Shown: positions 24,091 through 32,761 of the stretch, one piece after another
Layout of the letters: every line of letters starts with the position of its first letter
Position numbering within the stretch: the stretch's first letter is position 1
Source of the DNA: Comamonadaceae bacterium
Lineage (GTDB): Bacteria; Pseudomonadota; Gammaproteobacteria; Burkholderiales; Burkholderiaceae_C
Length of the DNA: 51,984 nt
Reading direction: 5' to 3'
NCBI GenBank assembly: GCA_947448325.1
Contig: CANFMK010000002.1
Coordinates: 1-51,984, forward strand
Position numbers and translations under genes: made by a program
Notes under the pieces: model-generated
Seen by the model: the letters and a program-made list of their open reading frames with translations, nothing else
The model's database searches: none
Told to the model about the DNA's origin: nothing

Positions 24091-24114
24091 ATCTTCACAC
24101 AGGGGCTGTTCTGT

Positions 24115-25593
24115 ATGTCATGCGTCATGGGTTGGGATGAGTGGGCCAAGCACGATGCCGTGGGCTTGGCCGAGCGAGTGCGCCAGGGTGAGGTCACGCC
24201 CAGCGAGTTGGCGCAACAGACTGCGGCGGGTATCGCCAAGCTCAACCCCGCACTGAGCGCTGTGGTCGAGGTGTTTGACGATGTGGTGGCCGATCCCTTG
24301 CGCGACGGTCTGAACCCCCAAGGCCCCTTTGCCGGCGTACCGTATTTGATGAAAGACCTGGGCCCCACCTTGAAAGGGCGCTTGCAGGAAATGGGCTCCA
24401 GGTTGATGCAGGGCCACCGCGCTGCCGCCGACAGCTTCTTGACCGGGCGCATCCGGCAAGCAGGCTTGAACATCATGGGGCGCACCACCACCCCCGAATT
24501 TGGCGTGTGCAGCTCGGCCGAAAACCCGGCGGTCTATGTCACCCGCAACCCCTGGAACTTGGACTACACCACCAACGGGTCTTCTGCCGGTTCGGCTGCA
24601 GCGGTTGCGTCAGGTGTTTTGCCGCTGTCGCACGCCACCGATGGCGGCGGCTCTATCCGCATCCCTGCAGGTGCCAATGGCTTGATTGGTTTGAAAGCCT
24701 CGCGCGGTGTGTTTTCGATTGCGCCGGGCTTGTCCGATTTGTCGGGTTTGGTGTCGACCCAGGGCTGCCTGAGCCGCTCGGTGCGCGACACGGCCGCCTT
24801 TGTCGACCACTGCCGTGGCGGCGCGCCGGGCGAGTTCATGCCTTACTGGTCGCCTGCAGAGCCGTATAGCCAATTGATCCAACGTGATCCGGGCCGATTG
24901 CGCATCGCCTTGTCGCATGAGTGGGGCCACTACAAAGCGGTGCCTCACTTTGTCGCGGAGTTGGAGCGGGTAGGGCGGTTTTTGGAGGATTTGGGCCACC
25001 ATGTGGAATGGGCCTTGCCTGATGTGGATCTGCCTGCTGCGTTTGCCGCGCAGACCACCTGCTACATCAGCAACTTTGCGCAAACCATCACCAACCTGCT
25101 CAAGCCTTTGGGCTTGGAGAGACCGCCTGCTGACCGGGTGGAGCCGATCAATATTCAAATTTGGGAAGAAGGCCTGAAAACCAGTTACGCCGAGCGGGCG
25201 CAAATGCAAGCGGTGTTCAATGTCACCTCACGCGGCTTTGGTCAGTTCTTTGAAACCTGGGACATCATTCTGACCCCCATCACGGCCAAGCCCACGCCTT
25301 TGATCGGCACCACCGAATACCTCACGCAAAGCACCAACCCTTCGGTGTACGACTGGTTTGAGAATCTGTGGCAAAACTTTGCCTATACCCCGTTGTCCAA
25401 TCTGTGCGGCATCCCTGGTATTTCTCTGCCCATGGCCACGCAAGAAAGCGGATTGCCTTTGGGCATTCAAGCGCAAGCTCGGCAAGCCAACGACGGTGTG
25501 CTGTTGCAGCTGGCGGCGCAAATTGAGCGGGCCTTGAACGGCCAATGGAACACCGGCCAAAGACCTGCAGCGCATGTCAGCCATTCACTTTGA
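24115..25593 (+). CDS. Amidase-signature family hydrolase
   Basis: A 492-residue amidase. The Ser-cisSer-Lys triad is visible: Lys80 in GVPYLMKDLG, cis-Ser156 in NGSSAGSAA, and nucleophile Ser180 in TDGGGSIRIPA. The spacing 76 and 24 is typical of this family. No GatA-specific context (gatB, gatC) is present, so it is a stand-alone amidase; the substrate cannot be told from sequence. The ATG at 24115 has AGGGG nine bases upstream; ATG 24127 is an alternative. The MFS transporter gene starts 5 bp after it, so transport and hydrolysis of the same amide is likely (inference). Confidence 0.88.
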   Translation: MSCVMGWDEWAKHDAVGLAERVRQGEVTPSELAQQTAAGIAKLNPALSAVVEVFDDVVADPLRDGLNPQGPFAGVPYLMKDLGPTLKGRLQEMGSRLMQGHRAAADSFLTGRIRQAGLNIMGRTTTPEFGVCSSAENPAVYVTRNPWNLDYTTNGSSAGSAAAVASGVLPLSHATDGGGSIRIPAGANGLIGLKASRGVFSIAPGLSDLSGLVSTQGCLSRSVRDTAAFVDHCRGGAPGEFMPYWSPAEPYSQLIQRDPGRLRIALSHEWGHYKAVPHFVAELERVGRFLEDLGHHVEWALPDVDLPAAFAAQTTCYISNFAQTITNLLKPLGLERPPADRVEPINIQIWEEGLKTSYAERAQMQAVFNVTSRGFGQFFETWDIILTPITAKPTPLIGTTEYLTQSTNPSVYDWFENLWQNFAYTPLSNLCGIPGISLPMATQESGLPLGIQAQARQANDGVLLQLAAQIERALNGQWNTGQRPAAHVSHSL

Positions 25594-25598
25594 AACCT

Positions 25599-26837
25599 AT
25601 GCACAACCAACCCGCCTCCGCCGAACTGATCGATTCGCATTATGCCTTCAAACGCCTGATGCTCACTTTGTTGATCGTGACCTTGGGGAGCAGCAGCATG
25701 TATGTGGTGGCCGTCGTTCTGCCCGCCGTGCAATTGGAGTTTGGCGTCAGCCGCGCGGACGCGTCTTTGCCTTACACCGTGATGATGCTGGGCTTGGGCA
25801 TCGGCGGTATTTACATGGGCCGCTGGGCCGACCGCAAGGGCGTGCATGTGCCCTTGTTCTGGGGTGGTTTGGGTGTGGGCGCAGGTTTTATATTGGCGGG
25901 GATGTCCCAGAACATTTGGCTTTTTGCCTTGGCCCATTGCGTGCTCTTGGGCATGCTGGGCGCGTCTTCGACCTTTGCGCCCTTGTTGGCTGACACCTCT
26001 TTGTGGTGGGATAAGCGCCGAGGCATTGCGGTGGCCATCTGTGCCAGTGGCAACTATGTGGCGGGCACCGTTTGGCCGGCGTTGGCGCAGCGCGGTGTTG
26101 AAACCTGGGGCTGGCGCTCGACCTATATTGCACTGGGTTTGGTGTGCGGATTGGGCATGATGGGCCTGAGTTTTTTCATGCGTCAACGCCCACCATTGCT
26201 GGTCGCACCTGTGCCTGGCAAAACGTCAGCTGCTGCATCAGACCGGCCGTTTGGTTTACGGATGTCGCATGCGCAAGCCTTGCTCTGCGTGGCCGGCGTG
26301 GCTTGCTGTGTAGCCATGTCCATGCCGCAGGTGCACATCGTGGCCTATTGTTCCGACTTGGGCTTTGGCGCAGCGCGGGGCGCAGAGATGCTCTCGCTCA
26401 TGTTGGCTTGTGGCATCGCCAGTCGTTTGATTTCCGGGGTGATCTGTGACCGCATTGGGGGCTTGCGCACTTTGCTGCTGGGCTCGATTTTGCAAGGTCT
26501 GGCCTTGTTGCTGTTTTTGTTTTTTGACGGTTTGGTCTCGTTGTATGTGATCTCGGCGATGTTTGGCTTGTTCCAAGGCGGTATCGTGCCGTCTTACGCC
26601 ATCATTGTGCGCGAGTACTTTCCGCCGAAAGAGGCCGGCGCTCGGGTGGGCAGTGTGATCTTTGCCACCATGATAGGCATGGCCTTGGGCGGATGGATGT
26701 CGGGCAAAGTGTTCGATTTGACCGGCTCCTACCATGCAGCCTTCATCAATGGACTGGCCTGGAACCTCTTGAACCTGAGCATCGCCACCGGTTTGCTGTG
26801 GCGTTTGTACAAGCTCAAACCAGCCAAGCCGACATGA
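25599..26837 (+). CDS. Major facilitator superfamily transporter
   Basis: A 412-residue polytopic membrane protein with about 12 hydrophobic segments. The loop 2-3 motif GRWADRKG matches the MFS signature GxxxDRxGR, and its second-half counterpart is SGVICDRIGG. The overall pattern resembles the monocarboxylate/oxalate-formate-type subgroup, but the substrate is unknown. It starts 5 bp after the amidase gene and so shares its transcript; an imported amide or exported acid product is a reasonable guess. Confidence 0.88.
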   Translation: MHNQPASAELIDSHYAFKRLMLTLLIVTLGSSSMYVVAVVLPAVQLEFGVSRADASLPYTVMMLGLGIGGIYMGRWADRKGVHVPLFWGGLGVGAGFILAGMSQNIWLFALAHCVLLGMLGASSTFAPLLADTSLWWDKRRGIAVAICASGNYVAGTVWPALAQRGVETWGWRSTYIALGLVCGLGMMGLSFFMRQRPPLLVAPVPGKTSAAASDRPFGLRMSHAQALLCVAGVACCVAMSMPQVHIVAYCSDLGFGAARGAEMLSLMLACGIASRLISGVICDRIGGLRTLLLGSILQGLALLLFLFFDGLVSLYVISAMFGLFQGGIVPSYAIIVREYFPPKEAGARVGSVIFATMIGMALGGWMSGKVFDLTGSYHAAFINGLAWNLLNLSIATGLLWRLYKLKPAKPT

Positions 26838-26892
26838 GTTGAAAACGCCTGTGGCCCTTGAGGCTTGCAAAATCAGCTAGCATCTGCCCCCT

Positions 26893-27621
26893 ATGCACAC
26901 CTCTGCTTTGGTTTTGTTTTCGGGTGGCCAAGACTCCACCACCTGTTTGGCTGACGCCTTGTCACGTTACACCCGTGTGGAAACCGTGGCCTTTGACTAT
27001 GGCCAGCGGCATCGCATCGAGCTCGATGCGCGCTTGCAGGTGCTGGCCGCCTTGCGAACCCAGTTTCCCACTTGGGCCCCGCGCATGGGGCAAGACCATT
27101 TGCTGGACGCATCGGTGCTGGGGCAGGTGAGCGAGACCGCATTGACGCGCGACACCGCCATTGCCATTCAGGCCAATGGCCTGCCCAACACTTTTGTGCC
27201 GGGGCGCAATTTGCTGTTCTTGACCTTGGCGGCGGCGCTGGCTTATCGCCGAGGTTTGGACGTGATCGTGACTGGCGTGTGCGAGACCGATTACTCCGGC
27301 TACCCCGACTGCCGCGACGACACCATGAAAGCCATGCAGGTGGCCTTGTCGCTGGGCATGGACAAACGCTTGCGCATTGACACGCCTTTGATGTGGATCG
27401 ACAAAGCGCAGACCTGGCAAATGGCCTACAACCTGGGCCAAGCCAGCGGCCAGACTGGCGGCGGACAGCAATTGGTCGACTTGATTGTGGAGCACAGCCA
27501 CACTTGCTACCTGGGTGAGCGCGCCCAGCGTCACGATTGGGGTTACGGTTGCGGCGCCTGCCCGGCGTGCGAACTTCGGTCAGCGGGGTATGCCCGCTAT
27601 GCCCAAAAAGTGACTCCCTGA
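26893..27621 (+). CDS. queC: 7-cyano-7-deazaguanine (preQ0) synthase
   Basis: A 242-residue QueC, which converts 7-carboxy-7-deazaguanine with ammonia and ATP to preQ0 in queuosine synthesis. The PP-loop [11 protein letters not shown] near the N-terminus, [12 protein letters not shown], the [20 protein letters not shown] helix, and the zinc-binding cysteines (CYLGER, then CGACPAC) are all present. It stands alone, with its own terminator; no other queuosine genes are in the window. Confidence 0.96.
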   Translation: MHTSALVLFSGGQDSTTCLADALSRYTRVETVAFDYGQRHRIELDARLQVLAALRTQFPTWAPRMGQDHLLDASVLGQVSETALTRDTAIAIQANGLPNTFVPGRNLLFLTLAAALAYRRGLDVIVTGVCETDYSGYPDCRDDTMKAMQVALSLGMDKRLRIDTPLMWIDKAQTWQMAYNLGQASGQTGGGQQLVDLIVEHSHTCYLGERAQRHDWGYGCGACPACELRSAGYARYAQKVTP

Positions 27622-27627
27622 ACGCAC

Positions 27628-27662
27628 AAAGGCGGATGTCTGCTGAACAGACATCCGCCTTT
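27628..27662. terminator. Bidirectional terminator between queC and the carbonic anhydrase gene
   Basis: A perfect 15-bp stem, AAAGGCGGATGTCTG with its complement (27628-27642 and 27648-27662) around loop CTGAA, lies between two convergent genes. The A and T ends serve both directions. Confidence 0.92.
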
Positions 27663-27680
27663 GGAGTTGACTCAAGACGT

Positions 27681-28937
27681 TCAGTTGGTCTGAATCACAC
27701 GCTCATTGAGCGGCTGCACCGGACGTGCATTCTTCTTGAACGGGAAGGCGCCCACTTGCTCGCGTGCAATATTGACTTGCGACTTGAGAATGAAGAACTT
27801 CACCTTTTCTGTACAAGGCGGTGTGGTCAACGAGCCTTCGTAGCTGTAGAAGTCCATTTCGCGTGGCAGCAAGTTGCTGGGGTTGAAGCTCACGTTTTCG
27901 GGCATGACCTCTGGGCCTTCTTTGGCAGGCAGGTTGGCCCACAGGGTTTTGATACCAGGGTTCTCGTTGCCCTCTTTGAGCAGTACGCCAATCACAGCCA
28001 ATTGACCGGCCGCGTTCTTGTGCACAAAATGGATCACCATGGCGGCAGGCTTGCCGTCGATCAATTCTTCGCTGGGCTTGTGGAAGTGGAACTGCAACAG
28101 GTCATAAGCCATGCCATCAATGCGCACCTTGCTGCCCGGCTCCACGTTCACTTGGATGGTGTGGCCATTGTTCAAAATTTTCAGTGGGCCGTTTTTGTAA
28201 TCGGTGGCAATCGAGACTTTCACCTTTTCAAATGGGCCTTTGATGTCCAAAGGTGACTGTGATTTGCCTTTGGCACAAGTAGGGAACTCTTTACCCCAGT
28301 TTTCAGGACCCATGGGGCCTTCGTAATCCCAATGCGGTGCGGCGTGAGCCCCAGCAGGCGCAGCGTGTGCATCCTTGGCATCACCTTTACCGTGGTCATC
28401 AGCCCCGGCTTTGGCGGCATTGATGCCTTCGCATTCCGACATCACATTGACTTTTTGACCCGCTGCCGCCAAGGCACTTTGCGCGGCACAAACAGCTTTA
28501 GAGCGACTCTTCCAGTCGGTCAACTCCAGTGTCTTTTGGAATGCCGCAATCGTGCTCGGGTCTTTGCTGCCCAGCGTCAATAACCGTACCGCCGCGACAC
28601 CCAGTTGGCGCTCGGTGGACAGGCCTTTTTGCTTGCTGTAGGTGGCTTCCAAATCTTTCAAGATCTCGCCGCCCGAAAAAGCGCCTTTCACAGCATCGAG
28701 CTCTTGCGCTTTGGTCTTCAATGGCGCGGCGGCTTCTTCTTGTTCTTTCGCTTCAGCCTGCGCTTTGGTCAATTCTTCTTTGGCCTCAGCGAGCTTTTCT
28801 TCAGCCTCTTTAGCTTTGGTTTCCAGCTCGGCGACTTGGCCCGTGGAGGCACCAGCACTCTTGTGCTGTGTCCAGCCAAAGGCACCGGCGCCAATCAAGG
28901 CCAATACCAGCACTACTTCTGCAATGATTCTTGTCAT
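27681..28937 (-). CDS. Membrane-anchored coiled-coil alpha-carbonic anhydrase
   Basis: A 418-residue protein. Residues 4-22 form a hydrophobic anchor or uncleaved signal (IIAEVVLVLALIGAGAFGW). Residues ~33-85 are an Ala/Glu/Lys-rich coiled coil, then a ~110-residue helical region with two cysteines, a His/Ala/Gly-rich linker, and an alpha-class carbonic anhydrase domain (about 205-418: HWDYEGPMGPENW, then QSPLDI). Zinc ligands are the two His of LLQFHFHKPSEE and the first His of VIHFVH. The residue two before the third ligand, a Glu in most alpha enzymes, is Val here. It likely interconverts CO2 and bicarbonate in the periplasm. The ATG at 28937 has AGGATAA upstream. Confidence 0.88.
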   Translation of the reverse strand: MTRIIAEVVLVLALIGAGAFGWTQHKSAGASTGQVAELETKAKEAEEKLAEAKEELTKAQAEAKEQEEAAAPLKTKAQELDAVKGAFSGGEILKDLEATYSKQKGLSTERQLGVAAVRLLTLGSKDPSTIAAFQKTLELTDWKSRSKAVCAAQSALAAAGQKVNVMSECEGINAAKAGADDHGKGDAKDAHAAPAGAHAAPHWDYEGPMGPENWGKEFPTCAKGKSQSPLDIKGPFEKVKVSIATDYKNGPLKILNNGHTIQVNVEPGSKVRIDGMAYDLLQFHFHKPSEELIDGKPAAMVIHFVHKNAAGQLAVIGVLLKEGNENPGIKTLWANLPAKEGPEVMPENVSFNPSNLLPREMDFYSYEGSLTTPPCTEKVKFFILKSQVNIAREQVGAFPFKKNARPVQPLNERVIQTN

Positions 28938-29056
28938 GTCGTTATCCTGAATAGGGTCGAGGGATGGAGCGCGAGCGCGCACCAGCGCATAGGGGCGTCA
29001 ATATCATCGACACCCAAAGTGAAAACTTGAGTCTGGAGGGGACGAGGCCGTGTGGC

Positions 29057-29842
29057 TCAGCGGTCGGCCTTGAATGAAATGCCTTGGCCACTGGGTGTAG
29101 AGGCAACCCAAATCATGCGTTTTGCAACCCCAGATTCTGGATTCAATAATACAAATGCAACGCCTGAAAGAGTTTGATCTGAAAATTGGGGGCAGTTGGT
29201 TTTTTCAATCAGTAAGTTGAGATTGAAAAAGGAGGCGTTTGAATTGGCCACTGTCAGTTTGCTTCCAGCTTTGATGTGACAGTCGCTATTTTGTCCAAAA
29301 ACACTACCCGAGGAAATATCACCTGCACTGTTGACGGCCACAGAAAAATTCGTCGGAGAGCCCAAGCCATATGAAAATTTACCTGTCCAGTTGGTCGCGA
29401 CATTGTTGATATCTGCCGCTTGCAGGGCGTTGGGCGTTGCTGTAAAACTCAGAGGCGTCGTCGCAGGTTGAGTCAATTCGATGCTTAACTGCGTGCTATT
29501 GAAGGGGGTGATCTTGGCACTGACGGTATAGGATTTTGCTTCGGTATTTTTATAAAAATTCAAAGCCGTGACCTCTGCTTTTGTGGTGTCTACGCCCGCA
29601 ACCATCCCATCGTAAATGTCGTCAGGTGCGCTGGTTATAGAGTTAAAGTGAATGCCATAGAAATGGGCGCTCGTCAGGGCGCCTACGAAACTGCGTTGAG
29701 ACACGCTGCCGGTATAGACGCCCGCTGAAACCACTGGAGGCGGCCCGCTTATCCCTTGAGCTGCCCCCCCACCTCCGCACCCCTGTAAACCCGCAGTCGC
29801 GGCCCAAAGTAAACACAAAGCAAAGAAGTATCGAAAAGTCAT
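29057..29842 (-). CDS. Hypothetical lipoprotein
   Basis: A 261-residue protein with a lipoprotein signal: a hydrophobic N-terminus and lipobox LQGC, with Cys22 followed by a Gly-rich stretch. The mature part is beta-rich with much Ser/Thr/Asn (GVYTGSVSQRSF, NWTGKFSYGLG), and holds two cysteines (SDCHIK, KTNCPQF) that may form a disulfide. I recognise no family. Its start is 34 bp from the divergent adhesin-E-like gene, so the two promoters must overlap the opposite coding starts. Confidence 0.75.
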   Translation of the reverse strand: MTFRYFFALCLLWAATAGLQGCGGGGAAQGISGPPPVVSAGVYTGSVSQRSFVGALTSAHFYGIHFNSITSAPDDIYDGMVAGVDTTKAEVTALNFYKNTEAKSYTVSAKITPFNSTQLSIELTQPATTPLSFTATPNALQAADINNVATNWTGKFSYGLGSPTNFSVAVNSAGDISSGSVFGQNSDCHIKAGSKLTVANSNASFFNLNLLIEKTNCPQFSDQTLSGVAFVLLNPESGVAKRMIWVASTPSGQGISFKADR

Positions 29843-29876
29843 GGTGTTTCGGTCAAGCCTGATTTATAGTTTGCGC

Positions 29877-30266
29877 ATGCACTTATTACACAAATCGCTG
29901 GTTGCAGCAATGGCCGTTTTGGGCTTGCAAGCTGCGCACGCCGACTGGAAGATGATCGGCACCTTTCCTGCGGGCACTTATTACATTGAAGCCAACACCG
30001 TGGAGCGTAACGGACCGCTGCGTGATTTTTGGACCATGTTGGACTACCCTTCGGTGCAAAAATCGGCACGTGGCGCCAGCTTTTTGTCCACCCGTACCCA
30101 CATGCAGCTCGATTGCAAAAAGCAAAGTGTGCGGGTTTTGCAATTCTCCATGCACACGGGTCGTATGCTTTCTGGCGAGTTGATTGATCAACAAGGCGTG
30201 ATGCGCGAGTGGCAATCGATTCCGCCCGACACCCCTTTGGTGAGCTACCTCAAAGCGGTTTGCTAA
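29877..30266 (+). CDS. Small secreted protein, surface-adhesin-E-like
   Basis: A 129-residue protein with a Sec signal peptide (MHLLHKSLVAAMAVLGLQA, cleavage likely after AHA). The mature part DWKMIG...YYIEANTVERNG...FWTMLDYPSVQ...LDCKKQSVRVL resembles the surface-adhesin protein E family: a small beta fold starting with Trp-x-x-Ile, and paired cysteines (LDC, and the terminal KAVC). The role of most members is unknown. It is convergent with the next gene, with a 5-bp gap and no terminator visible between them. Confidence 0.7.
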   Translation: MHLLHKSLVAAMAVLGLQAAHADWKMIGTFPAGTYYIEANTVERNGPLRDFWTMLDYPSVQKSARGASFLSTRTHMQLDCKKQSVRVLQFSMHTGRMLSGELIDQQGVMREWQSIPPDTPLVSYLKAVC

Positions 30267-30271
30267 AGCGC

Positions 30272-30982
30272 TCACGGGCGCACCCATCCGGCTTGCAGCC
30301 AATGCCAATACCCCGGCTTCATGGCCCATGCCATGTTCGTCAGGCAGGTTCCTTCCGGGAAAATCGAATCCGTCAAATGATCCAACCATGGACTTTGTGC
30401 GCCCATGCGACCTAGCCACTGTTGAGTCGCTGACGCTTCGTTGGCTTGCCCTTGCACCGTTTGCCCACCTTCGGGCAAGGGCTCATGTGGCCAGGCCTTC
30501 AAGACCCGACCCGACATTCGGTCATGCACGCTTCCCCAATGCCTTGAACGCAGGGCCTGCGTGATGGAGTGCAAGCGCCTTTCAGTCTGATCGGTTCGGG
30601 CGGTTTGAAAGCGAATTTGTCCCAACACATTGTCAAAAAAAATGGTGGCTTGGGGTTGTTCGTTGAGCAGGTTGGGCAATTGGGTGAGGGCATCGCCTGT
30701 GCGGCATTCCAAGCGAACGCCCTGTATCTTCAAAGCCGCGCCATGGCGCCATCGGAACAAGGGGGCGGCCAGGGGGTCAATGTCCCAAGTTTGCACAGAC
30801 CGATAACGCCCCAGCCAAGTTGAAGACATCATCCAGCCCGCACTCGCACCAATCAAGATCAGGTCATCGCTGGACACCGGTTGTGCCAGCAACCAATCTT
30901 CAATCTGGGCACGGGTGCTCCTCCATCGCGCTTGAGCGCGCCAGGCGCGCCAGTGCCAATGCAATCCGCCTGTGAGGTTCAT
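30272..30982 (-). CDS. Conserved hypothetical protein, Rossmann-like
   Basis: A 236-residue protein rich in Trp. The segment DLILIGASAGWMMSSTWL followed by WDIDPLAAPLFRWRHG resembles the first two strands of a SAM-dependent methyltransferase-like Rossmann fold, but the motif is weak. No signal peptide or membrane segment is seen. It begins 10 bp after fliJ and is probably the last gene of the fli transcript. I cannot name a function. Confidence 0.6.
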   Translation of the reverse strand: MNLTGGLHWHWRAWRAQARWRSTRAQIEDWLLAQPVSSDDLILIGASAGWMMSSTWLGRYRSVQTWDIDPLAAPLFRWRHGAALKIQGVRLECRTGDALTQLPNLLNEQPQATIFFDNVLGQIRFQTARTDQTERRLHSITQALRSRHWGSVHDRMSGRVLKAWPHEPLPEGGQTVQGQANEASATQQWLGRMGAQSPWLDHLTDSIFPEGTCLTNMAWAMKPGYWHWLQAGWVRP

Positions 30983-30992
30983 GGCGAAAATA

Positions 30993-31442
30993 TCATGGCG
31001 CCGATCTTAAATTGAATTGCATCACGCCCAATGCATCCATCTGGCGCTGTTCGCGCTTTTCTGCCAAGTCCAAAACGGCCTGCGCATTTTGATCGGCCAG
31101 TGTTTGCATTTTGAGCCGCTCGCGTTCAGCGGCCATCAGGCGAGCACGGGCATCAGCCCAATTTTTTTCAGCCTGCGCCACATCGTTGGCCACACGTTGC
31201 ATCAAAGTCAGCAGTTGCGTCATGAATTGGCGCTGGTTCATCACTTCGCGCATGCCCTGCAAACTGTGGTTTGCTTGGTTTTCTTGCTGCCGGTAATCTT
31301 CGTAGAGTTTTTCAAGTCGCGCCTTGCTGGCATTTAGACTGTCCAGTCGCAAGCGAATTTGGCCCAATTCCGTTTGAATTTGGCTGACTTCGTCTTGGGA
31401 TCTTTGAGCCAGTACGGTCCAACAATGACGTTCAGTGGTCAT
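30993..31442 (-). CDS. fliJ: Flagellar export protein FliJ
   Basis: A 149-residue, strongly charged coiled-coil protein (ELGQIRLRLDSLNASKARLE; AEKNWADARARLMAAERERL), the size and shape of FliJ. FliJ fits in the centre of the FliI hexamer and helps deliver substrates to the export gate. Its start overlaps the fliI stop as ATGA, indicating translational coupling, and gene order supports the call as much as sequence does. Confidence 0.85.
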   Translation of the reverse strand: MTTERHCWTVLAQRSQDEVSQIQTELGQIRLRLDSLNASKARLEKLYEDYRQQENQANHSLQGMREVMNQRQFMTQLLTLMQRVANDVAQAEKNWADARARLMAAERERLKMQTLADQNAQAVLDLAEKREQRQMDALGVMQFNLRSAP

Positions 31443-32761
31443 GACTCAAGCAGGGCGCGGAGGTTTTCACGGGTGAGGGATTCATCTTCCCCCAAGTGCA
31501 TGTCTTGGCGGAGAAAATTTTCCATCGATTCGCGCAATCGGATGGCTTCATCCAAGGTCGGGTTGGTGCCGGTTTCGTAGGCGCCGACTTGGATCAAATC
31601 TTGGTTTTGTTGGTACAGCGACCACATGCGGCGAAAACGGTTGGCCGCTTTCAGGTCTTCCGGATTGAGCAAATTTTGCATCACCCGAGAAATCGAGCCA
31701 TTCAAATCGATCGCAGGGTAATGTGCGGCATCGGCCAGTTTGCGTGACAACATCACTTGACCATCGAGCGAGGCACGTGCAATGTCGACAATCGGATCGT
31801 TGGCGTCGTCGCCCTCGGCCAGCACCGTGTAAATCGCGGTGATTGCCCCATGACCGTGACGGCCTACGCCTGCGCGCTCAATCAAGTTAGGCAGCAATGC
31901 AAACACCGAAGGCGGATAGCCTTTGGCGGTCGGAGGTTCGCCAATGGCCAAGCCGATTTCGCGCTGCGCATGGGCCACGCGGGTCAGGCTGTCGACCAAC
32001 ATCAAGACGTTGAGGCCTTGATCGCGAAAGTATTCGGCAATCACATGCGTCATTTGTGCGGCTTTCAGGCGCAGTACGGGCGAGACGTTGGCCGGGGCTG
32101 CCACCACCACGGATTTAGCCAACCCCTCTTCACCCAAGGATTCTTGAATAAAGGCCTGTACTTCACGGCCACGCTCGCCAATCAAGCCGATCACCACCAC
32201 ATCGGCTTTGGTGAAGCGGGTCATCATGCCCAGCAACACGCTTTTGCCTACGCCTGAACCTGCGACCAAACCTATGCGCTGGCCTCGGCCTAAAGTGAGC
32301 AGGCCGTTGATGGCTTTGACGCCCACATCAAGCACACTGTCTATCGGGCCACGTTCCATCGGATTGATAGGCAGGCCAAGCAGACTCAAACGTGAAGTGC
32401 CTACAGGCTTGGGTTTGCCGTCCAATGGTTCGCCACGTCCGTCAATCACGCGGCCCAAGAGTTCGGGTCCCAAACTCGCGGTACCCAAGTCACTGGCCAC
32501 GCGCACCGAAGCGCCCGGGCCAATGCCAATCGGATCGGTCAAGGGCATCAGGTATAAAGTTTTGTCGTTGAAGCCGACGACCTCGGCTTCAATCCGGTGC
32601 CCGTCTGGACTCATGATTTCGCAACTTGAGCCCATCGGCGCCATGATGCCGCGTGCTTCCAAGCGCAAACCGACCAATCGCACCAAAGTCCCGCACCGCT
32701 CAGGGCTACCCGCACGGATGCGGCTCATCGAGCTGGCGACTTCCTGAGCAAAGCTAGTCAT
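31439..32761 (-). CDS. fliI: Flagellum-specific ATPase FliI
   Basis: A 440-residue ATPase powering flagellar type III export. Walker A AGSGVGKS (residues 167-174, Lys173), Walker B LNVLMLVDSLTR, and the F1-beta-like signature PAIDLNGSISR are all present. Length is normal for the family. The start overlaps the fliH stop by 8 bp and the stop overlaps fliJ by 4 bp. Confidence 0.97.
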   Translation of the reverse strand: MTSFAQEVASSMSRIRAGSPERCGTLVRLVGLRLEARGIMAPMGSSCEIMSPDGHRIEAEVVGFNDKTLYLMPLTDPIGIGPGASVRVASDLGTASLGPELLGRVIDGRGEPLDGKPKPVGTSRLSLLGLPINPMERGPIDSVLDVGVKAINGLLTLGRGQRIGLVAGSGVGKSVLLGMMTRFTKADVVVIGLIGERGREVQAFIQESLGEEGLAKSVVVAAPANVSPVLRLKAAQMTHVIAEYFRDQGLNVLMLVDSLTRVAHAQREIGLAIGEPPTAKGYPPSVFALLPNLIERAGVGRHGHGAITAIYTVLAEGDDANDPIVDIARASLDGQVMLSRKLADAAHYPAIDLNGSISRVMQNLLNPEDLKAANRFRRMWSLYQQNQDLIQVGAYETGTNPTLDEAIRLRESMENFLRQDMHLGEDESLTRENLRALLES

